Assembly: GCA_023423895.1 (NCBI GenBank)
Contig: JAFAER010000150.1
Location: forward strand, 1-64,000
DNA length: 64,000 bases
Direction of reading: 5' to 3'
Source: Pseudomonadota bacterium
GTDB lineage: Bacteria > Myxococcota_A > Polyangia > Polyangiales > Polyangiaceae
Below, in pieces: positions 35,350 to 43,774 of the stretch. Position 1 is the stretch's first letter; each line of letters begins with the position of its first letter. The notes beneath the pieces are model-generated. The model worked only from the letters and a program-made list of their open reading frames with translations, was not told the origin of the DNA and did not search any database. A program made the translations under genes and the position numbers.

Positions 35350-37227
35350 TCACTGCCCGAAGCTCGACGCTTCGACCGACCAGCTGCTCGCCTCGGCAGG
35401 TGCCGTCGCGCCCGAGCGCCTCACGCTCGTCGCCGCCGTCATGCCGACGGACGCCCAGTCGGCGGCGACGTTGCGTGCGCTCGGCGTCGTCGCGATGCTG
35501 CACGGCTGACCCCCACAGTTCGCCGGGAGCCACAGACCGAGCTCCTGGACGAAGGCCAGCGCAGGCTCGTACGCGGCCGGCGGCGCGGTCGTCCGATCGG
35601 AGAACGCCGCGGCTTCGACGAAGACGTTCGCCGGGTTCCGGATCCCGACCACGACCGTCGTCGCGAACGGAAGTGTGTGGCTGGTCGCGACGTCCCAAGC
35701 GCCGTCGTAGTGCGTCGGGTGCGTCGCCGCCGGATGTTCGTTCTTGGCCGAGGTCTCGCTCGGTCCGGCCGCGCTGCCGAGATGAACGACGATCGTGTCG
35801 CCCGTCGCGGCGCAGAGATCGGGGAGCGAGATCAGCTCGCCGCCGCTGCTTGCGCCGGTTGCGGTCGCGGGGTTCGTCCGGAGGTCGAAGCCCCGAACGT
35901 TGCCGCCCTGGACGACGTTCAGCTCGAGGAGGCCCGCCCTCGGGTTGACCTCGGTGAGCGCCAGCTTTGCGCTCTCGGGAGGACAGAACGGACGGTTCGC
36001 GGCCGCTCGTGTCTGTGGCGCAACGAAGAAGTCGGCAGAAGAATTGGTGTCGACCGTGCCGTTTCGTTGGATCGACTTCCCGGGAGCGAGGTACCCCGGA
36101 TAGCCGCCGCACGGCGGGGCCGCGTCCCCGGACGAGTTGACGAGCTCGAGCAAGAGAGCGCAGTCCTCGCCGCTCTCGAGGGCCTCGGGCGTGAACGACC
36201 ACTCGCCCTGTCCAAAGGCCGGCCCGATGCCGGCCAGCGAGCCGAGCACGGCGGGATCGTCGGCAGAGCGATTCGCGTAGGCCATGGCATCACGGACGAT
36301 CACGTTGCCGGTCGGGTCGTAGCCGTCGTTGACGAGAACGACCGAAGCCTCCGCGGGGAGGTCGGCGCTCGCCACGTAGACGTCGAACGCCTCCGCGGAC
36401 GCGCTGGCGGCCGTCGACGAGGTCTTGTCCTTCGTCACGTCCTCTTGAGCGAACCCAGCGGGCCCGGGCAATCCGGTCAAATGCACGACGATGCGATCGC
36501 CGGCCTGCACGTCGAGCGCGCCGAAGGTGTAGACGTCCGCATTGCCTCCGGCCGTGCCGAAGCGGACCTCGAGCTCCGCAACGGAGCCTGCCTCGATGGC
36601 GACGAGCTCGATGAAATCGCCGCCCTCGGCGGCCGTGTTGGCGGGAGCGATCTCGGTGATGAGGAGCCTTGCTCGCGACTTCGTCGTCACGGGCGCGTCG
36701 TTCGAGACGGGGCCGAACGTGCCCAGGTCATCGGTGGCCCGGAGCGCGAAGTGGTAGGTGGTCGACGGCGTGAGCTCGGACATCACGAGCGTCTGCGTCG
36801 CGCCCACCTTCGCCGCGACGTATGCAGCGGGCGTTGCCGCGATGAACTCGGCCTCGGTCGTGATCGGCGACGTGGAGTATTTGACCTCGTAGGACGAGAT
36901 CGCGCCGCCGGCATCCGCGAGCGGCGCCGGCGTGGTCCACGTGAGCGTCACCTTCGCGTGCGTGTCGGCCGTCGCCGTGAGGTCGTCGATGACGCCGGGC
37001 GCTCGAGCAGCCGCGTCCGCATCGGCCCCACCGTCCTTTGGGCCCGTGTCGGGCGCTCCGGAGTCGTCCGGGCCACCCTCGTGGGAGCCACCGTCGGCGG
37101 TCGACGCCTCGCCTGCGCCGCCGTCCGGCGCATCCACGCCGAGCGAGTCATCGTCACCGCACGCGAGCATCGCGGCGCTCAGGACGAGCGGCAGAGCAAA
37201 CACGGAGCCGAGTCGAAGGAGGTTCAT
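35350..37227 (-). CDS. Lipoprotein with FN3 and lamin-tail domains
   Basis: Surface lipoprotein of 625 residues; lipobox at Cys23 (AMLACGDDD). A Gly/Asp linker runs to about residue 75, then a fibronectin type III domain (VIDDLTATADTHAKVTLTW ... YHFALRATDDLG), then a lamin-tail-type domain (LLITEIAPANTAAEGGDFIEL ... GDRIVVHLTG). A second lamin-tail-like unit follows near residue 420 (LALTEVNPRAGLLELNVV). Such domains mediate protein or matrix contacts in secreted bacterial proteins. It is the first gene of the exported-protein run. Confidence 0.85.
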   Translation of the reverse strand: MNLLRLGSVFALPLVLSAAMLACGDDDSLGVDAPDGGAGEASTADGGSHEGGPDDSGAPDTGPKDGGADADAAARAPGVIDDLTATADTHAKVTLTWTTPAPLADAGGAISSYEVKYSTSPITTEAEFIAATPAAYVAAKVGATQTLVMSELTPSTTYHFALRATDDLGTFGPVSNDAPVTTKSRARLLITEIAPANTAAEGGDFIELVAIEAGSVAELEVRFGTAGGNADVYTFGALDVQAGDRIVVHLTGLPGPAGFAQEDVTKDKTSSTAASASAEAFDVYVASADLPAEASVVLVNDGYDPTGNVIVRDAMAYANRSADDPAVLGSLAGIGPAFGQGEWSFTPEALESGEDCALLLELVNSSGDAAPPCGGYPGYLAPGKSIQRNGTVDTNSSADFFVAPQTRAAANRPFCPPESAKLALTEVNPRAGLLELNVVQGGNVRGFDLRTNPATATGASSGGELISLPDLCAATGDTIVVHLGSAAGPSETSAKNEHPAATHPTHYDGAWDVATSHTLPFATTVVVGIRNPANVFVEAAAFSDRTTAPPAAYEPALAFVQELGLWLPANCGGQPCSIATTPSARNVAADWASVGMTAATSVRRSGATAPAEASSWSVEASSFGQ

Positions 37228-37300
37228 CGCTGGGTACAGTCCGGTTCGAGAGAGGCTTCGTCGAAGAAAGTGATCCGCGGAGGACGATTCGCGCGCCCGT

Positions 37301-38062
37301 TCACGGGGTGCCGTCTTCTCCGGCCACGGATGACCCTTCGGCGTGAGGCCCGATGCACGACGACTCGATGCGTCGGGTGAGCGGGCTCGGCGCGCGCGTC
37401 TCGAGGAAGCGCTTCCCCTCGCGGGTTGCCTCGTCGCGTCGTCCGAGCTCGCAGAGGATGACGACCCTGCTCACCACGCGCTCGTCGGCGAGGACGCCGC
37501 GTGGGAATTCGCGCGCATGCTGCTCGAAGAGCCCGAGCGCTCGCCGAAGATCCCCGGAGCTCCGAGCTTCGTTTGCGCTGGCCATCAAGCGCGTCTCCCG
37601 AACGAGCGCGTCATCGTCATCGTCGTTCGGGCGACCGACCGGACGCGGCGCCGGGGCTGACGCGGCGACGGATGGCAGCTCGTCGACGCCGACCGTCGGC
37701 GCCTCCACGGGCGTCGATGCGGGCTCGGCTGCGGAGCCGGGCGTGATCGACACGACCGACGTGGATGTCGACGTGGATGTCGACGTGGATGTCGACGTGG
37801 ATGTGGACGTGACCGCCGGGCGCGTCGAGAGGGACCCGAAGCCGGCGACGGCTGCGATGCCCGCGATGCCGACGACGCCGACGACGGCGCCGAGCACGCG
37901 GGGTGAGGGCGCCCACGACGTTGCGGTCGAAGCGCTCCCGAGCAAGACGGCGCGCCCGACGCGATCGCGCAGCTTGGCGCGCACGCGATCGCGGTCGGCG
38001 TCCGTCGAGGCGTACTCGTCGGCGAGCGGTGCGAGGAGCTCCTTCGCGATGTCGTCTTTCAT
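37301..38062 (-). CDS. Putative membrane partner (anti-sigma) of ECF sigma
   Basis: Protein of 253 residues. A short cytoplasmic N-terminus, with no zinc-binding HxxxCxxC motif of classical anti-sigma factors, is followed by one membrane helix (VLGAVVGVVGIAGIAAVAGFG, about residues 57-77). Next comes a run of about twenty alternating Thr/Ser residues, a linker, and a C-terminal TPR-like helical part (SSGDLRRALGLFEQHAREFP). The start is ATG at 38062 with GGAGGA, overlapping the sigma stop (ATGA). Role as anti-sigma is inferred only from this coupling and the topology. Confidence 0.75.
   Translation of the reverse strand: MKDDIAKELLAPLADEYASTDADRDRVRAKLRDRVGRAVLLGSASTATSWAPSPRVLGAVVGVVGIAGIAAVAGFGSLSTRPAVTSTSTSTSTSTSTSTSTSVVSITPGSAAEPASTPVEAPTVGVDELPSVAASAPAPRPVGRPNDDDDDALVRETRLMASANEARSSGDLRRALGLFEQHAREFPRGVLADERVVSRVVILCELGRRDEATREGKRFLETRAPSPLTRRIESSCIGPHAEGSSVAGEDGTP
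37758..37812 (-). repeat. 12-bp repeat encoding Thr-Ser run
   Basis: Tandem units of GTCGACGTGGAT (plus-strand reading) encode alternating Thr and Ser just outside the membrane helix. The length can change in frame. Confidence 0.8.
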
Positions 38063-38670
38063 TCCGTCCTCCACCGTTCGCGAGCTCGATGCCTGGCGAG
38101 ACCTTCCTGGATCTGCTCGCGCGCCGTTCGCAGGCGCGACGCCACGGTGTTGATGTTCAGATCCAGAATCACCGCGATCTCCGCGAGCGACTTCTGCTCG
38201 ATCCCGGCGAGGACGAGCACGGCGCGCTTCTCCGTGTCGAGCCGATCCAGCAGGCGCTCGAGAAGCCGGATGGACTCCCCGGTCGCCGCGGACGACTCTG
38301 GCCCGAGGCCACTCGGATCGGGCACCGCGTCGAGCTCGTCGCTCGCCTCCTCGTCTCGCGTGCGCCGCCTGCTCCGATGGTGGTGCATCACGGTGTGGAC
38401 GGCGATGGAGTAGAGCCAGCCACGGATGTTTCCGGACTCGTATCGCGGCAGCAGGTTGTGGACCGCGATGAAGATCTCCTGGACGACGTCGTCCGCCTCA
38501 TCCGGCTTCACGCCGAGACGCCGAGCGGTTCGCCAGACGTAGTCGAACTGCTCGGTGTAGATGTGCTCGAAGGTCGGCACGGTGCCCGTCGCAGCAGGAT
38601 GCTCCGCTTCCGCCATGCAGAGCGGAGCGGGTCCGGCTGAACGGGCGAGAAGGGGCATCTTCGGCTTCAT
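38059..38670 (-). CDS. ECF (RpoE-like) RNA polymerase sigma factor
   Basis: Sigma-70 family factor of 203 residues. Region 2 has YTEQFDYVWRTARRLG, DEADDVVQEIF and NIRGWLYSIAVHTV; region 4 has EKRAVLVLAGIEQKSLAEIAV and NINTVASRLRTAREQI, the promoter-recognition helix-turn-helix. An N-terminal extension (residues 1-30) precedes region 2, and an internal ATG at 38616 may be the true start. It is coupled to the membrane protein downstream. Target genes may include the adjacent exported-protein run. Confidence 0.92.
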   Translation of the reverse strand: MKPKMPLLARSAGPAPLCMAEAEHPAATGTVPTFEHIYTEQFDYVWRTARRLGVKPDEADDVVQEIFIAVHNLLPRYESGNIRGWLYSIAVHTVMHHHRSRRRTRDEEASDELDAVPDPSGLGPESSAATGESIRLLERLLDRLDTEKRAVLVLAGIEQKSLAEIAVILDLNINTVASRLRTAREQIQEGLARHRARERWRTE

Positions 38671-38702
38671 TCCGCGTTCGCGAGAGATTTGTCGGAAAAA
38701 GA

Positions 38703-39785
38703 TCAGAAAATGTCGGCGTACCCTCCGATCGTGAGATGAAGGGCGGGGGACCCTACCTCGTGAAGAGCCATTTCGTCGGTCGCCGTCGTCAGGACGATCC
38801 GCGGCACCGCAACGGCGAACGCTGCGTCGGCTCGGACGAAGAGGGCGGTCGAACGGGAGAGGCGAGCCTCACCGAGGATCCCGGTCCGGACGGTCGGCCA
38901 GGTCCCTCGCGCGACCGACGGTCGCCGGATCCCGAAGCCGGCGATGTCCAGCCTGCTGACGTCCAGCTCGGCGCAAGTGCCCAGGCGGAACCGTTCGCCG
39001 AGCGGCGTCCAGCACGCGAAGCCGCCGAACGTGAGGACCTCGAGCCGCGCTCCGCCCGGCCCTCTCGCGGCGAACGACTGGTCCCGCGGCAGCCAGAGCG
39101 AGCCGGCGACGCCGAGCCGCCAGCGACGGAGACGAAGATGCGCCGCGAGCTCGAGGCCGGACGCGGGGCGTGGCAACGTACCGAAGTCGAAGAGCGCGCC
39201 GGCTCCGAGACCGACCGCCGGCGTCTCGATGATCGGCGAGCGCCGTGGTGGCGGGCGCGTGGTCCGCTGACGCTTCGCGGGACCCGACGCGCGTTCCTCC
39301 CGCGTACGCTCTTCGAGCTCCGGCGTCGTCGTCTTCGGCGCGTCGTTCTCCTCGTTCGCAAGGCGTTCCTCGGAGAGACGCCTCTCACGTGCCGCATCGA
39401 GCGCGGTGGCGAGCATGATCGCCGCCGCCTCGCCGAGCGCTGCACACGAGCGGGACGTCGCCGTGCGCGTGTCCTCGACGTCGCCCGATGCCACGCGGAC
39501 GACGAGGGTGAGCCGCCCGCCGTGGTTTCGCGTGAGCTCCGCTCGGGCTTGGATGCGAGGAGAGTCGATCGCGTCGGCCGCGACGAGCTTGCGGACTCGT
39601 TCGAGCACACCGTCTCGAGACGGACATCCAGCCAAGTCGACACGCCAGTCGAGATCGATCGGAACGTGAGCCGGGCGCTGCGATTCCTCGGCGAGCGCTT
39701 CACGACGAGAGAACGCCATCGCGAGGACAGTCGCGCACGCGAGCGCTCGAACTCTCGTCTTTCGTCGTCGCGGCGAGGGCTGCAC
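38703..39785 (-). CDS. Exported protein, possible outer-membrane beta-barrel
   Basis: Protein of 360 residues beginning at GTG 39785, chosen because TAGACT lies ten bases upstream and because it gives a signal peptide (RRRKTRVRALACATVLAMAFS, cut near EALAEE). The first half is Ala/Glu/Arg-rich with a DVAGCPSRDGVLERVRKL-like segment. The second half alternates short amphipathic strands with turns (LELAAHLRLRRWRLGVAG, LEVLTFGGFACW and TALFVRADAAFAV), suggesting a beta-barrel. It diverges from the tandem ATPase gene. No family recognised. Confidence 0.8.
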   Translation of the reverse strand: MQPSPRRRKTRVRALACATVLAMAFSRREALAEESQRPAHVPIDLDWRVDLAGCPSRDGVLERVRKLVAADAIDSPRIQARAELTRNHGGRLTLVVRVASGDVEDTRTATSRSCAALGEAAAIMLATALDAARERRLSEERLANEENDAPKTTTPELEERTREERASGPAKRQRTTRPPPRRSPIIETPAVGLGAGALFDFGTLPRPASGLELAAHLRLRRWRLGVAGSLWLPRDQSFAARGPGGARLEVLTFGGFACWTPLGERFRLGTCAELDVSRLDIAGFGIRRPSVARGTWPTVRTGILGEARLSRSTALFVRADAAFAVAVPRIVLTTATDEMALHEVGSPALHLTIGGYADIF

Positions 39786-39795
39786 CGGGGCGGCG

Positions 39796-39801
39796 AGTCT
39801 A
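39796..39801 (-). promoter_or_regulatory. -10-like TAGACT, 10 nt before GTG 39785
   Basis: On the minus strand TAGACT precedes the GTG start by ten bases. It shares the 102-base divergent spacer with the promoter of the ATPase gene. Confidence 0.5.
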
Positions 39802-39875
39802 TCGGAACGCGCAAGCCCGCAGCGCGTCGGACTCCGCGCGCCCCATCGTTCCCGTTCGGTGGCGCGCGGGCGTGC

Positions 39876-39881
39876 TACCGT
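39876..39881 (+). promoter_or_regulatory. -10-like TACCGT, 6 nt before GTG 39888
   Basis: GTGCTACCGT ends six bases before the GTG start of the ATPase gene, and predicts a leaderless transcript for the second gvp operon. Confidence 0.6.
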
Positions 39882-39887
39882 CCACTC

Positions 39888-41945
39888 GTGACGCGCAACA
39901 GTCCGCGGTTCACCTTTTTCGGTGGAAAGGGCGGCGTCGGGAAGACGACCTGTGCAGCGGCGGCGGCGGTGCGCGCGGCGGCCCTGGGCGCGCGTGTCCT
40001 GGTCGTGTCGACGGATCCCGCTCACTCGCTCTCGGATGCGCTCGACCTCGAGCTCGACGCCGAGCCGCGGCCGGTGCGCGCCATCGCGAGGATGGCGACC
40101 GTGCGCGGTGGCGCCCTGTTCGCGGTCGAGCTCGATTCCGACAGGGCGCTCACCCGTTGGCTCCGTGAGCGGGACGAGGCCATCCGGACGATCGCCAACC
40201 GCGGGACGTATCTCGACGAGGAGGACATCGATCGCTTTCTGTCGCTGTCGTTTCCCGGCGTCGACGAGCTCGTCGGGCTCGTCGAGTTGCTGCGGCTCTC
40301 GCGGACGCGGCCCTTCGACGACGTCGTCGTGGATACGGCGCCGACGGGGCACACGCTTCGACTTCTCGAGATGCCGGACACGCTGAAGCGCCTGGCGCAG
40401 GTGCTGGACGACATGCATGCCAAGCACCGCTTCCTGGCGGCGAGCCTCGGTGGCGCATGGCGTCCAGACTTCGCGGACGAGGCGATCGCCGAGATCGACC
40501 AGGAGGCCTCGACGCTCCGTGAGATGCTCCGCTCCCGAGCCTCCTTCACGTGGGTGACGCTCCCCGAGGAGCTCTCGGTGCGTGAGGCCGAGGACGGCGT
40601 GCGAGGCGTCCATGAGCTCGGCGTGGACGTCGGGGTCATCGTCGTCAACCGTGTGTGGTCGGCGCCCGAACGCGACTGTGCGCTCTGCTCGCCACGTGCT
40701 GCCGCCGAGCACGAATGGCGGAAGCGCATCGAGGAGAGCTTCGGAGAGCGCACCATCCTCGAGGTTCCGGCACGAACGACGGAGCCCCGCGGCGCGGCGG
40801 CCCTCCTCGACGTCGCCTCCTGCGTGAGGCATCTCGACGTCGCGGCTCCGCGAGCCACGCGGAGAACCAGACGCGCTCCGCAGCTCGATGTCGCGGCGAA
40901 CGCTCGGCCGTCGCCCGCCGCCACGAACGCGATCGCGCCCTCGATCCGGCTCGCGCTCTTCGGCGGCAAAGGGGGCGTCGGCAAGACGACCGTCGCGGCG
41001 GCATCGGCGATCGAGATCGCCGAGTCCCGTCCTGGAGCGCGCGTGCTCCTCCTGTCGACCGACCCTGCGCATTCGCTCGGCGACGCGCTCGATGTCGACG
41101 TGTCGGACGAGACGCGCGCCGTGCGGCCCAATCTCGACGTGCGCGAGCTCGATGCCGCACGCGCATGGCAGGTCGAGCGCGAGCGCTACCGGGCAGCGAT
41201 CGACGAGCTGTTCGCGTCGATCTTCACCGGTCGCATGGACGCGACCTTCGACCGTGCCGTGCTCGAGGACCTGCTCGACCTCGCGCCGCCGGGGATCGAC
41301 GAGCTGCTCGCTCTCGTGGCGTTGCTCGATGCGCTCGTCGACGCGGCGCCGAAGACGGCCGTCGATGTTGCTCTCGGAAGCGACGCGCGCGCGCCGGAAC
41401 GTCGCTACGACGTCGTCGTCGTCGACACGGCGCCCACCGGGCACACGCTTCGACTCCTTGCGCTGCCGGAGAGCGCGCTCGAGTGGGTGCATGCGCTCAT
41501 GAGCATCATCCTCAAGTACCGGAGCGTCGTCGGCCTGGGAGAGCTCGCGAGCGACCTGACGCAGCTCGCGCGCCGCCTGAGGGCGCTTGCGGCGCTGCTG
41601 AAGGATCCCGCGCGCTGTGCGTTCGTCATCGTCACGCGCGCGGCGGCGCTGCCGCGGCTCGAGACGGAGCGCCTCGCGCGCGAGCTCCGGAGGCTCGGTG
41701 TCCCGTTGGCCGCCGTCGTGGCGAATGCGGTGACCGAGCCTGGCTGCACGCGCTGCAACGAAGTGGCGGAGATGGAGCGCCCCGAGCTCGAGCGTCTCGA
41801 GCGGCTGGCCTCGCGCGCGGCGCGGAACGATCGCCTGATCCGTGCGCCCGCCGTCTATCCGGGCCCGCGAGGACCGCGGCAGCTCCGTTCCTGGCGTGAT
41901 GCGTGGTTCGAGCGCCGCGAGACGCGAGCCGCGGGCTCCACATGA
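39888..41945 (+). CDS. Tandem ArsA/Get3-type ATPase heading gvp operon
   Basis: Soluble ATPase of 685 residues made of two homologous ArsA/Get3 halves. Each half has the deviant Walker A (GGKGGVGKTT with Lys19 and Lys366), STDPAHSL (switch I) and VVDTAPTGHTLRLL (switch II). Each half also has a CxxC motif (Cys264/Cys267 in DCALCSPR and Cys620/Cys623 in GCTRCNEV), as in the Zn-binding CxxC of Get3. Get3 inserts tail-anchored proteins; ArsA drives the arsenite pump ArsB. No arsB or arsR is present, and the gene runs into gvpF/L 28 bases later. A gas-vesicle chaperone or assembly ATPase role is inference. Confidence 0.93.
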   Translation: MTRNSPRFTFFGGKGGVGKTTCAAAAAVRAAALGARVLVVSTDPAHSLSDALDLELDAEPRPVRAIARMATVRGGALFAVELDSDRALTRWLRERDEAIRTIANRGTYLDEEDIDRFLSLSFPGVDELVGLVELLRLSRTRPFDDVVVDTAPTGHTLRLLEMPDTLKRLAQVLDDMHAKHRFLAASLGGAWRPDFADEAIAEIDQEASTLREMLRSRASFTWVTLPEELSVREAEDGVRGVHELGVDVGVIVVNRVWSAPERDCALCSPRAAAEHEWRKRIEESFGERTILEVPARTTEPRGAAALLDVASCVRHLDVAAPRATRRTRRAPQLDVAANARPSPAATNAIAPSIRLALFGGKGGVGKTTVAAASAIEIAESRPGARVLLLSTDPAHSLGDALDVDVSDETRAVRPNLDVRELDAARAWQVERERYRAAIDELFASIFTGRMDATFDRAVLEDLLDLAPPGIDELLALVALLDALVDAAPKTAVDVALGSDARAPERRYDVVVVDTAPTGHTLRLLALPESALEWVHALMSIILKYRSVVGLGELASDLTQLARRLRALAALLKDPARCAFVIVTRAAALPRLETERLARELRRLGVPLAAVVANAVTEPGCTRCNEVAEMERPELERLERLASRAARNDRLIRAPAVYPGPRGPRQLRSWRDAWFERRETRAAGST

Positions 41946-41958
41946 ACGACAGACGGGC

Positions 41959-41964
41959 TATGCT
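41959..41964 (+). promoter_or_regulatory. -10-like TATGCT, 9 nt before gvpF ATG
   Basis: TATGCT lies in the 28-base gap between the ATPase gene and gvpF/L. It could give a separate, leaderless transcript for the gvpF-K block. Confidence 0.55.
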
Positions 41965-41973
41965 GCCGGCCGG

Positions 41974-42753
41974 ATGAACGGCGACTCGAGCGCTACGTAC
42001 GTTTACTGTGTCATCGCCAGCGAACGTCCTCCGAAGCTCGGGCGTCTGCCGAAAGGGCTCGAGGGCGCGAGCAAGCCGCGCGTCCTGGAAGCGGGTGACG
42101 GGTATTGGCTGATGGTGGCGAGCGCTCCGCTCGCGCTCTACGAGGCGGCCGCGATCGACGCAAGGCTTCGCGACATCGACTGGGTCGGCGCCCGCGCCTC
42201 CGAGCACGAGGCGATCGTCGAGCACGCAGCGGCTCTCGGCACCGTCGTTCCCATGAAGCTCTTCACGCTCTTCTCGACGGACGAGCGAGCGCTCGATCAC
42301 GTCCGCAAGATGAAGAAGTCGCTCGATCGCGTCGTCGAGCGGATCGCCGGCTGCGAGGAATGGGGCCTGCGCATCCTGTTCGACGAGGCCCGCGCCGCGC
42401 GCGCAGCAGCGGAGGAGGCGCGTTCGCGAAAGGTCTCGAGCGGCAAGGACTTCCTGCTCCGCAAAAAGGCGCTCGACGATCAGCGCAAGAGCACCGGCGT
42501 GCGCGCGGCGGAGCGCGTCGACGCGCTGTACGACCAGCTCGCCAAGATGGTGAAGAGCGCGCAGCGAAGGGCGGCGCCGAACCGTGAGCTCTCCGGACGT
42601 GTGCTCCTCGATGCGGTCTTCCTCGTCCCACAGCCGAAGGTCGAGGACGTGAAAGCCACGGTGGCCGAGACTGCGGAGCAGCTCGCAGCCGAAGGTTTCG
42701 ATGTCACGTTCAGCGGTCCGTGGCCGGCGTACAGCTTCATCGGGGGAAGATGA
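41974..42753 (+). CDS. gvpL: Gas vesicle protein GvpF/L
   Basis: Assembly protein of 259 residues covering one full GvpF/L domain without the long basic tail of its paralogue at 22514. It begins YVYCVIASERPPK, has ASEHEAIVEHAAALGTVVPMK and FTLFSTDERAL in the middle, and ends FSGPWPAYSFIGG. An insert rich in Ala/Arg/Lys (about residues 130-180) includes RKVSSGKDFLLRKKAL. It overlaps the next gene by four bases (ATGA). The choice of F or L is arbitrary. Confidence 0.93.
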   Translation: MNGDSSATYVYCVIASERPPKLGRLPKGLEGASKPRVLEAGDGYWLMVASAPLALYEAAAIDARLRDIDWVGARASEHEAIVEHAAALGTVVPMKLFTLFSTDERALDHVRKMKKSLDRVVERIAGCEEWGLRILFDEARAARAAAEEARSRKVSSGKDFLLRKKALDDQRKSTGVRAAERVDALYDQLAKMVKSAQRRAAPNRELSGRVLLDAVFLVPQPKVEDVKATVAETAEQLAAEGFDVTFSGPWPAYSFIGGR

Positions 42754-43118
42754 GCGGGCGAAAGCGCGCCAACGTCAAGGCGCCGGCGCCCGAGCCCGTG
42801 CTCGAGGGGATCGACGCCTCCCTCCTCGACATCGTCGACCATGTCCTGACGAAGGGGATCGTCCTCACCGGAGATCTCGTCCTCGGCGTGGCCGACATCG
42901 ATCTCGTGTACCTCCGCCTCTCTGCGGTGCTGTGCGCGGCCGACCGTATCCTCGGGGCACCGCCGGACGCAGCAGCCCGACGCGCGCGGCACGCTCCGCG
43001 CTCACGTCCATCGGCGGGCCCGGGGGCGATCGCAGGCAAGATCGGCGCGCCTGCGCTCGGCCCGCGTGTTGCTGCCCCACCGAGACCGTCGAAGAGCCCG
43101 CGGACGAAACGCGCGTGA
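42750..43118 (+). CDS. GvpA-family protein (GvpJ/M/S type) with basic tail
   Basis: Minor gas-vesicle protein of 122 residues. The GvpA-family core is at residues 27-72: SLLDIVDHVLTKGIVLTGDL, then LGVADIDLVYLRLSAVLC and AADRIL. The strand sequence GDLVLGVADIDLVYL fits M/S-type paralogues better than shell protein. The last 45 residues are Pro/Arg/Ala-rich and strongly basic. Both ends overlap neighbours by four bases, a sign of tight translational coupling. Confidence 0.9.
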   Translation: MSGRKRANVKAPAPEPVLEGIDASLLDIVDHVLTKGIVLTGDLVLGVADIDLVYLRLSAVLCAADRILGAPPDAAARRARHAPRSRPSAGPGAIAGKIGAPALGPRVAAPPRPSKSPRTKRA

Positions 43119-43774
43119 CGCTGCATCTGTACGCCATCGTCGATCGAAGGCCGCGGAGCGCCTCGGCGCTCGGCAAGGGAATCGCAAGAAGGCCGCTGTC
43201 GCTCGTGCGCGCCGGCGGAGCGTACGTCGTCGTCGAGCTCGCCGAGCCGCGAGAGCCGACGCCCGCTGCGTTGGTGGCCTACGACCGCGTGATCCGTCGG
43301 ATCGCGAGGTTGGTACCGAGCGTGCTGCCGCTGCGGTTCGGTTCGACGGCCGCCGATCGTGCGGCGCTGCAGGCGCTCATCGGTCCACTCGCTGGCTCGC
43401 TCGCGCGTGCGTTCGAGCGCGTGCGCGACGCCGTTCAGTTCACGCTTCGTGTCCGCGGTCTACGCGACTCCGCAATGCCGGCGTCCGCGATCACGGGCGG
43501 TCCGGGAACGCGCTGGCTCGTCGAGCGGCGCGCGCGCCACCAGGTACCGGAGATCGCCTCCGTGACCGACGCGACACGTCCTTTCGTGCGCGAGGCTCGA
43601 GCGGTACGCCATGACCGCGGGGCGCACTTCGCGTCCGTGTATCATCTCGTCGCGCGCGACGACGTTTCCGGCTGGCGCAGCGCGCTCGCGCGTTCGAGCA
43701 AGGAGCTTCCGCGCGGCATCAGCCTGACGACGACTGGACCGTGGCCGCCGTGGGCGTTCGCGGAGCTCGCATGA
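43115..43774 (+). CDS. Gas vesicle protein GvpF/L (third copy)
   Basis: Assembly protein of 219 residues starting at GTG in a GTGA overlap with the previous gene. It has VTLHLYAIVDRRP at the start, YDRVIRRIARLVPSVLPLRFG in the core and TTTGPWPPWAFAEL at the end. The sequence is shorter and more divergent than the two other copies. Three F/L paralogues suggest subunits of a heteromeric assembly complex. It overlaps gvpK by four bases. Confidence 0.9.
   Translation: MTLHLYAIVDRRPRSASALGKGIARRPLSLVRAGGAYVVVELAEPREPTPAALVAYDRVIRRIARLVPSVLPLRFGSTAADRAALQALIGPLAGSLARAFERVRDAVQFTLRVRGLRDSAMPASAITGGPGTRWLVERRARHQVPEIASVTDATRPFVREARAVRHDRGAHFASVYHLVARDDVSGWRSALARSSKELPRGISLTTTGPWPPWAFAELA

Noticed and set aside
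38736..39887. Long N-terminal extension of the tandem ATPase frame
   Set aside because: Similarity begins right after GTG 39888, a promoter motif lies six bases before it, and the extension is antisense to an exported-protein gene.
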